Shown here: positions 24,993-35,100 of the stretch, one piece after another
Position numbering within the stretch: position 1 is the first letter of the stretch
Layout: the number at the start of each line of letters is the position of its first letter
Virus record (IMG/VR): IMGVR_UViG_3300029319_008461
Location: 16,845 to 80,844 of that record
Length of the DNA: 64,000 nucleotides
Source of the DNA: a virus
Direction: 5' to 3' (one strand)
Translations under genes and position numbers: made by a program
The notes under the pieces: model-generated
What the model was told of the DNA's origin: nothing
What the model saw: only the letters and a program-made list of their open reading frames with translations
Databases searched by the model: none

Positions 24993-25167
24993 TCAAGCAA
25001 TCGGGGCATTATTGATGACGTTGCAAAAATGCTTGGCCGAAGAATCAGATATTACTGAGTTGTTGTCTGACTGGAACTTGTCGGTTCAAAAGGGCGAGAT
25101 TTGGGTTGATAACCCACCTGGCGTTTACATGGCAGACGATAAAGAAAATAAGTTTGAAACAGAGTAA
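24979..25167 (+). CDS. Small phage protein of unknown function
   Basis: This 62-aa protein starts at GTG 24979, six bases after a good AAGGAGA ribosome site. The N-terminus is a helix (NQAIGALLMTLQKCLAEE) and the C-terminus is acidic, with an NPPGVYMADD segment. I do not recognise a family. It overlaps the HAD gene by 14 bases and ends one base before the next ATG. It starts a block of small phage genes leading to the late sigma factor. Confidence 0.6.
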   Translation: MKLSNQAIGALLMTLQKCLAEESDITELLSDWNLSVQKGEIWVDNPPGVYMADDKENKFETE

Positions 25168-25422
25168 ATGCCAACTTATGTTTACAAATGCAATGCTTGC
25201 GAGTCGGTGTTTGAATATTTTCACTCTTATAGAGTCAAAAAGACCACTTGCGAAAAATGTGGTAAGGAAGCTTTGCAAAAATTGTTAAATACACCTATAA
25301 ACATTGCAAAAAGACCGCAGGTGCAAAGCAAAGCACCCGGCGAAGTAATTAAAGATACTATTGAGGAAACTAAAAAAGAGATGGACAAAGATAAAGAAAG
25401 ACTAAGGAGACGGACAGAATAA
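25168..25422 (+). CDS. FmdB-like zinc-ribbon protein
   Basis: This 84-aa protein opens with PTYVYKCNACESVFEYF and continues with TTCEKCGKEALQKLLN. These two Cys-x2-Cys pairs form a zinc ribbon of the FmdB/CxxC_CXXC_SSSS type. The C-terminal half is a highly charged helix. The family is found in bacteria and phages and is often called a putative regulatory protein, but its molecular role is not established. It starts directly after the stop of the previous gene and the next gene starts directly after its stop. Confidence 0.75.
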   Translation: MPTYVYKCNACESVFEYFHSYRVKKTTCEKCGKEALQKLLNTPINIAKRPQVQSKAPGEVIKDTIEETKKEMDKDKERLRRRTE

Positions 25423-25731
25423 ATGTTTTCCTGGTTTCTTGTGCTTCTGTTCGTGTCTGTTTCCTTGTTCCTAGCTTGGTATGTTAGGGAATTATTAAAA
25501 AGGTTCAGATTCTTATCTGACAACAGTTTTGTTCTAAGAGAAAAAGTTGAGAGGTACGGGCAGCATTTACAGAGTGTTTATGAATTGCCTACTTTTTATG
25601 GCGACGAAACCATAAAGGGTCTTATGGCACATACGCAAGCTTTGGTACAAGATTTACAAGAGCTTGAAGAAGTATTCTTTCTAACTGATATAGAAGAGGA
25701 GGAGTACAATGCCGAAGAAGAAGAAAGCTAA
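25423..25731 (+). CDS. Small single-pass membrane protein
   Basis: This 102-aa protein has an N-terminal hydrophobic segment of about 18 residues (FSWFLVLLFVSVSLFLAW, residues 2-19). A basic stretch and a helical acidic C-terminus follow (LEEVFFLTDIEEEEYNAEEEES). It is probably inserted in the membrane with its C-terminus in the cytoplasm. No family is recognised. Its end overlaps the sigma-factor gene by 23 bases, so the two are likely co-translated. Confidence 0.6.
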   Translation: MFSWFLVLLFVSVSLFLAWYVRELLKRFRFLSDNSFVLREKVERYGQHLQSVYELPTFYGDETIKGLMAHTQALVQDLQELEEVFFLTDIEEEEYNAEEEES

Positions 25732-26392
25732 CTATTATTTTACCTCAGAGACCGAAGAGGCCATCATTGACTACACGAGGACTGAATGCAAACAGGTTCG
25801 TGAGGATCTTTACAGATACAAGATACAGCCAGCTTTTGATGAGTTAGTTGACAAGATTGTGTATACATATAAATTTACGTCCCTTGAAAACATAGATGTT
25901 TTAAAAGATGATTGCAAGATCTGGCTGACTACGATTTTAGGAAAATTTGATTCGTCAAAAGGAACAAAAGCATTTTCATATTTTTCTGTTGTCACAAAGA
26001 ATTGGTTCACGCACAAAGCAAAGAAACAAACTCAACGCAACAAAAGAGAAATAAACTATGATGATCTTGTAAAAGAAATAGAAGTTGTTAGCGCAAACGA
26101 AAGAAAAACTTTTGAAGAGAAGCAAGAAGATGCTGAGTTTTGGATGCACTTGCTGACAGAGATAAAAAGCTGGGATAGGCCAAACCTTAGGGATAACGAA
26201 AAATGCGTTCTTAATGCGGTTCTAACTTTGATGGAAAGCATTGACCAAATAGAAATCTTCAACAAAAAAGCGATCTACTTGTACCTTAGGGAAATTACAG
26301 GGCTTAACACAAAACAGATTGTTAGTTGCCTAAACAAGATGAGAGAAAAATACGGTACCTTCAAGAAAAAATGGGACAACGGAGAAATATAA
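25709..26392 (+). CDS. 55: Late-transcription sigma factor, T4 gp55-like
   Basis: This 227-aa protein resembles the T4 gp55 family, which directs host RNA polymerase to phage late promoters together with the sliding clamp. The segment SLENIDVLKDDCKIWLTTIL is followed by the region-2-like KFDSSKGTKAFSYFSVVTKN. WFTHKAKKQTQRNKREINYDD matches the conserved core of gp55 from T4-like phages in order and character. It is somewhat longer than T4 gp55 (185 aa), with a helical extension at the C-terminus. A strong GAGGAGG site precedes ATG 25709. Its location immediately before the baseplate genes fits a late-gene control role. Confidence 0.75.
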   Translation: MPKKKKANYYFTSETEEAIIDYTRTECKQVREDLYRYKIQPAFDELVDKIVYTYKFTSLENIDVLKDDCKIWLTTILGKFDSSKGTKAFSYFSVVTKNWFTHKAKKQTQRNKREINYDDLVKEIEVVSANERKTFEEKQEDAEFWMHLLTEIKSWDRPNLRDNEKCVLNAVLTLMESIDQIEIFNKKAIYLYLREITGLNTKQIVSCLNKMREKYGTFKKKWDNGEI

Positions 26393-26427
26393 TAAGGACC
26401 TACTTACAATAAGCGGAGGTGTTGTTT

Positions 26428-26724
26428 ATGAAAAAGGATCTAGATTCTCTGATAGAGCAAGCTTTAGATAACATTAAAAACGACAGGCAAATAACAGAAA
26501 CTCTGTTGTTAGAATTACAAGAGTATATGGGTGTCCCTGGTAACCAAGATAGATACTCAGATTCTGGTCCTGTGGCCGCTAAATTTGTTGAGACCTTGCA
26601 ACGAAGCAATGAACAATTAGTAAAGCTTGCAACACTTGTCCAAAAGAAAGATGCTGCCTCAGCACAGGAAGGTTTAACCGACCTTGATCGGGAAAATATT
26701 TTTAAAATGATCAAGGAGGATTAA
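26428..26724 (+). CDS. Small phage protein of unknown function
   Basis: This 98-aa protein is mostly helical and acidic, with no membrane segment. It contains ALDNIKNDRQITETLLLELQ, a short Gly/Pro/Asp loop around GVPGNQDRYSDSGP, and a second helix ending FKMIKED. I chose ATG 26428 because GGAGG lies eight bases before it; the frame extends to 26419 by a non-ATG codon. It sits between gp55 and the hub protein, one base before the latter. No family is recognised; a chaperone or small virion component is possible but not shown. Confidence 0.55.
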   Translation: MKKDLDSLIEQALDNIKNDRQITETLLLELQEYMGVPGNQDRYSDSGPVAAKFVETLQRSNEQLVKLATLVQKKDAASAQEGLTDLDRENIFKMIKED

Positions 26725-26725
26725 A

Positions 26726-28228
26726 ATGTCTAGCAGTAAGCGAGCCGTCGCAGATACTAATTCCGCAAAGGTATCTACTCCACAGCAACACAAGCTTAAT
26801 CGCCCCTATGCCCCTAGTAGAGAGGGGTTTATGGATACCCTTCAGGATGTGTTCTTCAAAGATCTTTCGGTTACCGCCAATGAAAATATGGACAAAAAAT
26901 CTCACCTTGCAACGGTTTATAGAGTTGATAAGGAGGCAGGATTTTTTGATTTCTTTTTTGGCAGTGATGTCGTGAGAGTGAGAGCTAGGATTGATGAGCC
27001 AGATAATCTACACAGCACGCTAAGAATCCCAAAGAATTTCAAAGATGAGGCCGCAATCAACTTGCTTGTTGAATTTGAGGGGAGCATTGAAGAGCTTAAA
27101 GGGGAACCAAAATTAGGCGACACGATTGAGGTTGATTTTTATAACAAAAACCACGTTACTAAGACGCATGGCAATGGTAGAATTTTAAAAATACTGCCGA
27201 CCAGCAAAGTGGCCGGAGTCAACGACACATCACTGTCAGACCTAGACACTGGACAAACACCTAATCTATTTAAGCCAACAAGAGATGAGTGTGATGCGAA
27301 TGTAAAGACAGGGGCCGCTACCGGAGCAACTTTGGTTGGTGAGAACAAAGCAGCAACAGTTAGCGAAAGAAATCCAAGAAAGCTTAACTCGCCAACAGAG
27401 GATTCGACTCCTGCGATTGCTAATTCTAGGAAGCCAGAACAACAGCCAAATAATAATAATCCAACGCCTGGTCCTACTGCTAATCCGAATGCAAAAGGAA
27501 CAAACGCAGTCTCCTCTGGTCCCGGACCATTCCAAGCATCACCGGGCTCTAATCAGGTGACCCCTAGTCAGGGGCCTAAAAAACAAGAACCTTGTGACTG
27601 TCAAATAACAACGCTTGGTGAGCTTACTAATTCTCCTGGTGCAACTGCCCCAGAGGCAGTTAGAGGACCACCGGAGCCAACTTGGGATATCCATACTGAT
27701 CGCAGAATTAAAAAAATGCACCCTGATGCAAGAAAAAAAGTTTCGCAGTTTATAAACAAGGCTGCTGAACAAGGAATTTACCTTAGGGTTACGGAAACAT
27801 ATAGAACCGTTGATCGCCAGAATCAGCTTTATGCTAAGGGTAGAACTGCACCTAAAAAAGGTAGAACAGTTACTAAAGCAAGGGGTCTACCAAAAAGTAG
27901 TATTCACCAGTTTGGTATTGCTTTTGATTGTGTCGAAGTAGGTTCAGGTAGGGACAGGAGAACTAAGAAAAAATTCAAAGCTGATTGGGCAACAAACGGT
28001 AGAACATCTGGATTTAGTAAAGGGTACCCTAGACAAAGATGGCACTTGATCGGTGATTTTGGAAAGTCGTTTGGTTTTGTGTGGGGTGGTAATTTTAGAG
28101 GATTCTTTGATGGTCCACACTTTGAAGTGTTTAGAGCAAGAGCATCACAACTTAGGAGAAAGGAGGCACGAGGCGAAATCGTTATTGATCCAAGACTTGG
28201 ACCAAACTATAAGTTTCCAAAATTTTAG
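26726..28228 (+). CDS. gp5-like baseplate hub protein with M15 (VanY-type) peptidase domain
   Basis: This 500-aa protein combines a gp5-type hub and a cell-wall enzyme. Residues about 55-160 look like the OB-fold domain of phage hub/spike proteins (LATVYRVDKEAG to IEVDFYNKNH). A Pro/Asn/Gly-rich linker spans about 165-315. Residues about 320-480 form a zinc D,D/L,D-peptidase of family M15. SSIHQFGIAFD supplies His394 and Asp401, FFDGPHFEVF supplies His465, and the substrate-side motif is TETYRTVDRQNQLYAKGR. In T4 the equivalent gp5 carries a lysozyme; here a peptide-cutting enzyme is in its place. It would open peptidoglycan during infection. Confidence 0.8.
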   Translation: MSSSKRAVADTNSAKVSTPQQHKLNRPYAPSREGFMDTLQDVFFKDLSVTANENMDKKSHLATVYRVDKEAGFFDFFFGSDVVRVRARIDEPDNLHSTLRIPKNFKDEAAINLLVEFEGSIEELKGEPKLGDTIEVDFYNKNHVTKTHGNGRILKILPTSKVAGVNDTSLSDLDTGQTPNLFKPTRDECDANVKTGAATGATLVGENKAATVSERNPRKLNSPTEDSTPAIANSRKPEQQPNNNNPTPGPTANPNAKGTNAVSSGPGPFQASPGSNQVTPSQGPKKQEPCDCQITTLGELTNSPGATAPEAVRGPPEPTWDIHTDRRIKKMHPDARKKVSQFINKAAEQGIYLRVTETYRTVDRQNQLYAKGRTAPKKGRTVTKARGLPKSSIHQFGIAFDCVEVGSGRDRRTKKKFKADWATNGRTSGFSKGYPRQRWHLIGDFGKSFGFVWGGNFRGFFDGPHFEVFRARASQLRRKEARGEIVIDPRLGPNYKFPKF

Positions 28229-28231
28229 AAA

Positions 28232-29155
28232 ATGGTATTAAAAAGAGCACAAAGTACAGTTGGTGTACAACCATCAGAGCTAGATAAACTTAAGCAAGTA
28301 CCCAACGCTAAAGAGTTGAACAGCGGGAAGTTTAACACCACTGTTGTTGAACCTGTGCCAAATTACAACATTACAAATGCCGAGACTGTCCAAAAGGGAA
28401 AACACAACGCATTTATTATAATGGGTCGTGACAGACCAAGAGATATAGAATCAGGGTACGGCGGCATTGGTGTAACCCAGTGCGGAACAATAGATATTGT
28501 GGCCGGTCTTGGTGGTGCTTTGGCAACTGAGGTTAATGAAGAAGGCGAGACTGTCTATACGGACAAGAGCCCTGAACTCGATTCAGCCAGAATTTATTTA
28601 AGTCAGAGAACAGATGTTGATTATAATTTTGGCTTACCTGATGGAAGAGTTGGTAAATCTATAGGCAAGTCAGCAGCAGCTATAAAAGCTGATGCTGTTC
28701 GTTTAGTCGCTAGGGATGGCATTAAGTTAGTTACTGGTACCGATACCTACGACGGACAGGGTGTAAGAATTGACATCCAAGAGGGTATAGATCTTATAGC
28801 CGGAAATAATGATGAGGGACTTCAGCCCCTTGTTAAGGGTCATAATTTACAAATTGCTTTGAGAGAAATTATAGATTTGATTGCAGATATAAACGGAGTG
28901 ACTACAACGTTGGCCACAATGTATTTTAATCTTTTGAACGCTTTAGTGTTTCATACTCACATCGCCATCGCACCCGGTTCCCCAACAACACCATCGCCAG
29001 ATTTTGCTGTGACAGCAGTCAGTCAGTATTCTCAATTAGTAAAAATGTTTTTTGATTTGGGAATCCACCAGAAAAATGTCGTGGCTACAAAAATGGATTA
29101 CACTTATGAGACAGGTGGGGGTTATATCAATAGCTTATTTAACCATACCAACTAG
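28232..29155 (+). CDS. Putative baseplate central spike / hub-associated protein
   Basis: This 307-aa protein follows the hub gene by three bases. It has glycine- and valine-rich strand repeats around KADAVRLVARDGIKLVTG and RIDIQEGIDLIAGNND, which resemble the beta-rich segments of spike or hub components in T4-like phages. A helical section (about residues 205-235) and a HTHIAIAPGSPTTPSP segment follow. It may supply the spike that gp5 carries as its C-terminal beta-helix in T4. The assignment rests on repeat character and gene order only. There is no clear ribosome site; translation is probably coupled to the hub gene. Confidence 0.5.
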   Translation: MVLKRAQSTVGVQPSELDKLKQVPNAKELNSGKFNTTVVEPVPNYNITNAETVQKGKHNAFIIMGRDRPRDIESGYGGIGVTQCGTIDIVAGLGGALATEVNEEGETVYTDKSPELDSARIYLSQRTDVDYNFGLPDGRVGKSIGKSAAAIKADAVRLVARDGIKLVTGTDTYDGQGVRIDIQEGIDLIAGNNDEGLQPLVKGHNLQIALREIIDLIADINGVTTTLATMYFNLLNALVFHTHIAIAPGSPTTPSPDFAVTAVSQYSQLVKMFFDLGIHQKNVVATKMDYTYETGGGYINSLFNHTN

Positions 29156-29163
29156 ATAATTTT

Positions 29164-32100
29164 ATGAAGAATATAGTAAACCCAATACCGGAAATATTTG
29201 TAGACGCAATACCTCAGCCTGTACTTAGAGATCTGACAGAGCAAGAGACTATTGATCTTAATCGTTATTCTACTGGTGACCGCACAGCAAAGTATGTCCC
29301 AGCGATAAAGATTAATAACGTCAATAAGATTATAACTGGTTGGAGTATAACTCCTGGACCTGGACAAGTCCTAAGAAACGGTAGTGGCTATGACTATGAA
29401 GATGAACGAAACAAGTTTATTATTGATATGATACATACCGCTTATCTTGGTGGGTATGGTCATTTGAATATCGGACAGGAAATAGCTAAGGCCATTAGGA
29501 ATGGAAGTTATGGGTTGAATGATGAGAATAGGTTCTTGCTCTTAAAAGATGCCATGGCTTATGCGGCACTTTATCCACAAAACGCCGCAGTTGCACTGTC
29601 GCCAACCGCTCCACCTAACCCTCAAAATCCTAGACTTAACGGCAAATCTTTTGCGCTTATTTTTGTTGGCGAGGAGGAGAAACAAAAAGTTCTCACGAGG
29701 ATCACCACAGTATTAGGACAGCGAAATGCAACAAAGAATTCTGCATTTGATACGGTAACCACAGAACAAGCTCAAAAAGCCTCTAATCAAAATGATGTTA
29801 ACAACCCTGATCCTTTTGCGCAACCTAAGAAAGCGACTTACACAGTTAAGTCTAATGGAGAAACTTTTTCTACTATTGCCAATAAGTTTAAAATAGGCAG
29901 ATTAGAATTACAACGAGTCAACCAAAATAAGAAAAGGCCACCACCTAATCAGAATCAAAATATTCTTGACGTTGATTTGAGCCCTGGTGATATAGTTGAC
30001 TTGCCTTTTAATTCAATTAACGCAAGAGTTCCTAGCATAATTCCATCGCATTCGAGACTTAGGATCAACGAGTTGCTAGAGGCAGCTACTAGGCCAACAG
30101 GTTCAATACCATCAGGACTTACAGTTATCAAGAAAGATTTATCGGAAGAAAAAAAGAAAGTTGACTCTCAAGTTGACTCATCCGATTGGACAGCCAATGT
30201 TCCTAGTGATACATCTCCAGAACAATCTCAAACGGATGTTTCATCTGATGTTGCTGTTAATATTACATCTTACAAAAGCAAAAATCTTCTTAAGAAAGTC
30301 TATTACAATCAAGCTGAAAAAAACTACTGGTGTGTGTTTAGAACTTTAGCGAAGAATCCAAAATCTTTTGATATTGCTGGCGGCGAGGCGGCGATACAGA
30401 ACATAAACAATTTTAAGTTTGACTTTGCTGTGCCCGAAATTTTAAAATTTGCTAGCAGAGATACCACTCAAAATCGTGCCGCTATTGATCCGTCTAAGGT
30501 TGAATTTCTTAGTAGGTATGGCAGTTTAAACAGGCCACAGCCTGTGCCGGCTGGACAGAGCTTTTGGATAATAGCGGTAAAAATACCCGAGTCAGAAATT
30601 GAAAAATTAAATCCCCGAGGAGCTAAGTCTAGCACGGATGATATCCCATCCCCTCTTCAGAGGGCTAAAGATTTAGTGGCTGAAAAAGGAGTGCCGGGAA
30701 AACCGGGTCTGCGCCGAGCCCCTTTTAGTATGTCAGAACTTCAATCGACAATAGCCACGGCTGCGATTGTTGTTGATAGGTATGCTGATGAACTTGACAA
30801 AGAGGGTATAACCCCCGGTATGATGACGCCCAGCACAAATGTTAGGATTAGGGCGGAGGACCTTAAAAGATTCTATAGCGTTGTTCAAAGATATGCTGAA
30901 CGTACATTGGATACAGATATAACCATAAACGACAAAATAGAATTTGTTTTCGATTCAAAATATAAGTTAGTAAATGTTTTTTACAATGGTGCTCAATACG
31001 CTGGGTTAGCTGATCCAAAAACTGGACTTTACACGGCATTTGGAGCAGTTTCTAAAGGAACATTTGCGCTTGTTTTCTATGCAAACGAAATAGCAGCGTT
31101 ATTCACAAAAGAGGACAAGCCCTCCGCCGTTGAATTTGTACAAAAATACATGTACCCAAGTCCGGTTATTAAGCCAACAGACATAAAGAACAAAAAAGAA
31201 GAGAACAAAAAGTCTAACAAAAACCCACCAGAAAATCAGAGTGCTGGCCTTGGAAAAAACACGTTTGAAACAAAACCAGAGAAAAAGAAAAAGACGAGCA
31301 AACCAAAAACAAAAGCAGAGGTAGAACGCCAGTTCCAGAGAAGATTTCAAGCGGGCGCAGACGCCTTTGGTTTCTATACCAGCGTTCTTAATAACGCAGG
31401 TTGTGAGACGCCGCTTGCAAAATATCTTAATGATGCTTTTTTAATATATCAACTTTTTGGCGGTAAAGCAAGTGTGTCACAAGTTGTAGGGGTTGTTGTA
31501 AAGCTTCTTAGAGATGAGTTTATTGAAATTAAAAAGAATGAGCAGTTATTGCTACAGGGTGCCGCTTACCTTGATGATCCTGATCGGTTTCTTAGAGACA
31601 TAGAAGCAGAAGTAAATAGACAGTTTTTTGATTGCTTTAGGGTTTTGGGTGATGTCCTAGCCAAGGAAGTTTTAGAGCCTGGCGGTGTTCCTCCTGAAGT
31701 ACAATCACTTGTTAAGCAAGGATTAACACCACCCTTCGGTATAAGTTTGGGCAAGACGCCCACTGCCGATTTATGGGCCTTGTGGAGAAAAAAGTTATTA
31801 GACCTTATAATTGAGTTTATCAAGCAGCTAATATTACAAGCTTTCAAAGAATTACTCCTGGCTGTTTCGGGTTGTGGTCCGGAGACAGTGGTTGATCCGT
31901 CAAATATAACAAAGAACAGGAACCCTAATGTTAATTCACCTTATGGTATTATAAGGATCAATGATCTGGTTGATTATGCCGGGGTTGATTTGATTGAAGT
32001 TGCTAAAGAGCTTAACATGCGAAACGTGCTGCCAAATGAGGACCGCACTGACATTATTGAAACGCCAGTTACACTGGAGCAACTTAGACGACTAAATGAT

Positions 32101-35100
32101 GATGCTTCAGATCTAATGGTTGATAATGATGTAGTAGCTATTTTACAGGGATCAGGAGGACAGGCGTTAATAGATTCTTTGTTCCGAGGTTTTAACCTGG
32201 GGTCCATTAATTTAAACGAACTTTCAGCGGCTGACCAAAGAAAAATTCAGGGCGAAGAATATAATGATACGGTCAGCAGAGCGTTATTAAATACTGTCCA
32301 AGAATCCCTGTATCCTGGGGATGTCAGATATGCCACTTTGGACCTTGATAAAGAACTAATAGTTTTATACTTTAAAAGGCTTGGACAATTAGTAGGATCA
32401 GACATTGCTCTTGGGTTAGAGAAGCCGCTAGACACGAAGGAGGCATACTGTGATAGTCGTGACCTCCTGGCTTATGGTCTTGGGTCTGGGCTTGAAGTTG
32501 GACTTGAGGAATTGGCCGACATTGGAGACAGTGGTGTTGTTGCAGGAGGGTTATCTAAAGCACAATTAGCATCTCAGATAGGTCAGGAGATTGATCGCAA
32601 CGCATTTAAGATAGAGCTTTTGTGTGAGTTGGCATCAAAGAATTTTGATTTTGCTCTAGAGATACAAAATTTTTGGGACACCTTAGGATTTGCCGAGTGG
32701 TTCATGGAACTTTTACGCCTCCTAAGCTTCGCATCTCAACAAGCTCAGGGTGTAGGAGCAAAAGCGATAGCTGATGGTATGAGAGCCAGGGGGGATCGAT
32801 TTATTGAGCAACAATCGGTTGAGTTATCCCCAGCCGAACTATCAGAACTAAAAACCAAATCCTCTCAGATATATCGATATTATCAACATTATTTTGGAGA
32901 CATAGATACCGAGGCTGATGAAATAAGCGGAAACCCCCAGTTAAACAGTCGTCAAATACTTCCGCCCGAAACTCTTAAGTTTGTGTATGAACCAGTTGCT
33001 GGTCTCGGCGACGATCGTCCTCATTATGTTATAGGTTCTCTTGACACATCCATAGGTAAGGAGGCCACTCCAAGAAATGACAGATCATTCGGTAGATTAC
33101 AATTAGATTATTTAAATGATGATGGTCTGGTTCGAGTTTATTTTAACGATAACGAACGTGCGATTATTGGCAACGAATTAGGATATAGAGAGACTCCCTT
33201 TGAACTTCTGTGTGAGTTTGGTCTTGTAGATGACAATACTCCTAATGGCGAAGGAGAGTTTTCTGTTAAGCGAGCTATAGTCAGAAGTAGGCAGCCAATA
33301 ATAAGACAAGGGCGTCCAGATGATTTTGCTAATATTATTAACGATTTCCATAAAAAAGTTATGAACGTTAGTTTTGGTTCTCAGTTAAACTTAGATGGCA
33401 CCACAAGCTTTGGTGGTGGAGAGAATACAGAAACAGTAAGAAACGCTGTGGCCGAAAATGTTTTTGTCGGGACAGGAGTTGATGGAACCGCTTTATTACA
33501 GGTAGCCACGCCTTATCTCAATAGCTTATATAACGTAACGCAAATGGTGTCAACAAACTTATATTCTAACGATCAGTTTAAAAGCAGGGTTGATGAGACT
33601 GTCATATTAGCGTCAAAACTACCTTTTGGGCCTAATGGAGACCCTTGTAATTTAGGTGCGGATGAGCAAAATGCAATCATTACCATTAATGCAATTCATC
33701 AAAGAATATTTAACTTTATACTAAATGTAGCCCCACTTTTTAACAACGGGTATGGACTAGAGACCCCTGATACTTTAAATATGTTGTCCTCATATTTGGA
33801 AAATAAAATTATAAGAGATTTTGAACAGAGAAAGATTCTTGGCTTCGTTATTGAAGGGGTTTCATTTATATCAAGAACCTGTTCAACAACAGAGATAGAA
33901 GACGGTATAGAATTTAATCCAGCATTGATATCTGATCCCCAAGAGAAACTAAGATATATCATTAAGCAAATGCTTAAGAAGACGCTTTTTAATCTTTCAA
34001 CATTGGGAGCACCTGATATATCAGAATTTTCAGGCTGGGGTGCCATGACAAGAAATATGTTTGATGACATCAATGGTGTTGATGGCGGAGAAATAAAAAA
34101 TCAACAGGGAACGGTAGTCCTTAATAAAAAGACAACCTACAAAATGTTGGCAAACCTACTCTATACCGGGAGGGGTTATGGTCCATTAGGTGATCTAGAC
34201 GCTGAAGGGCTTTCTGCGGGTGCTCAAAACAATGCTACTCGAACTTATGATTTTGGTGGCAACGTAGCATACCTTGGACAAGCTCGCCAATCTCTTGCAA
34301 ACTATGGCTTTGTCGCAACAGTGGATGGTTTTAAAGACAATCAATTTCTTGGACTTATTCCAATGCCATTGTTAGTTGGATTACAATATATTTACTTTGA
34401 TAAAGTTGTGGCCATTAACGATCAATTCCCGCAGATGGCGTATTATGCGAAGAAAAGAATAGACTCAGCAGATGAAGCGCTGAGAACCGCTATAGATCCA
34501 GCATCATCACAATCTTACAGTTTCGCACTGTCAACGCCTCAACAACCTAAGACGCTTGACGAGAGCAAACAAGACGACGCCGACCTAGAAGCAGATTTGC
34601 GTGGAGCTTTGCAACAAGAGCGGGATTTGATTGAAAATCTTAACGTCGCTGCTGAGGATGCCATACAAGAACAAACGCCTGGCGCTCCGGGACGAAATGA
34701 CCAAGGTGAGGAACTAGCTAGACGATTACAAGATGCCCCACCTGGAAACGCTCAACAACCCGCTGGACAAAGCACAAGAGATATGCAACAAGAGCAAGAA
34801 GCAGAGGGCATATCACAAAGTGAACGTGAACGCCGTGCGGCTGAAAGACGAGAGCAAGTTCGCCGGGAAGGAACACAAGGACAGCAACGACAATTACAAT
34901 CACCAACACCACCAGTACAGCAACAGCAACAAAATGATGGGTCGTTCCCCGCCCAAGTTGGACCATTTACATACGCTAATGCAGATGAGGTTAGAACCCG
35001 CAAAGCCAAGTATAACGCTTTACTTGTGCGTGTAAACAGGATAAGAGATTATAAGACTGCACTTGAGACTCGACTTAGAAGGTGCGCTGGACAGCTTCAG

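Noticed and set aside
1-25000. Bacterial chromosomal capsule locus or prophage
   Set aside because: No integrase, attachment site or bacterial housekeeping gene is seen, and the cluster runs without a gap into gp55 and T4-like baseplate genes.
26711-27772. Minus-strand and alternate-frame open frames across the hub gene linker
   Set aside because: They lie opposite a low-complexity Pro/Asn-rich linker, have no ribosome sites, and show repetitive Cys/Trp/Arg composition typical of shadow frames.
34718-35009. Minus-strand frames over the Gln/Arg-rich region of the 2201-aa protein
   Set aside because: Their Val/Ala/His- or Cys-rich repeats simply mirror the repetitive CAA/CGA codons of the real gene.
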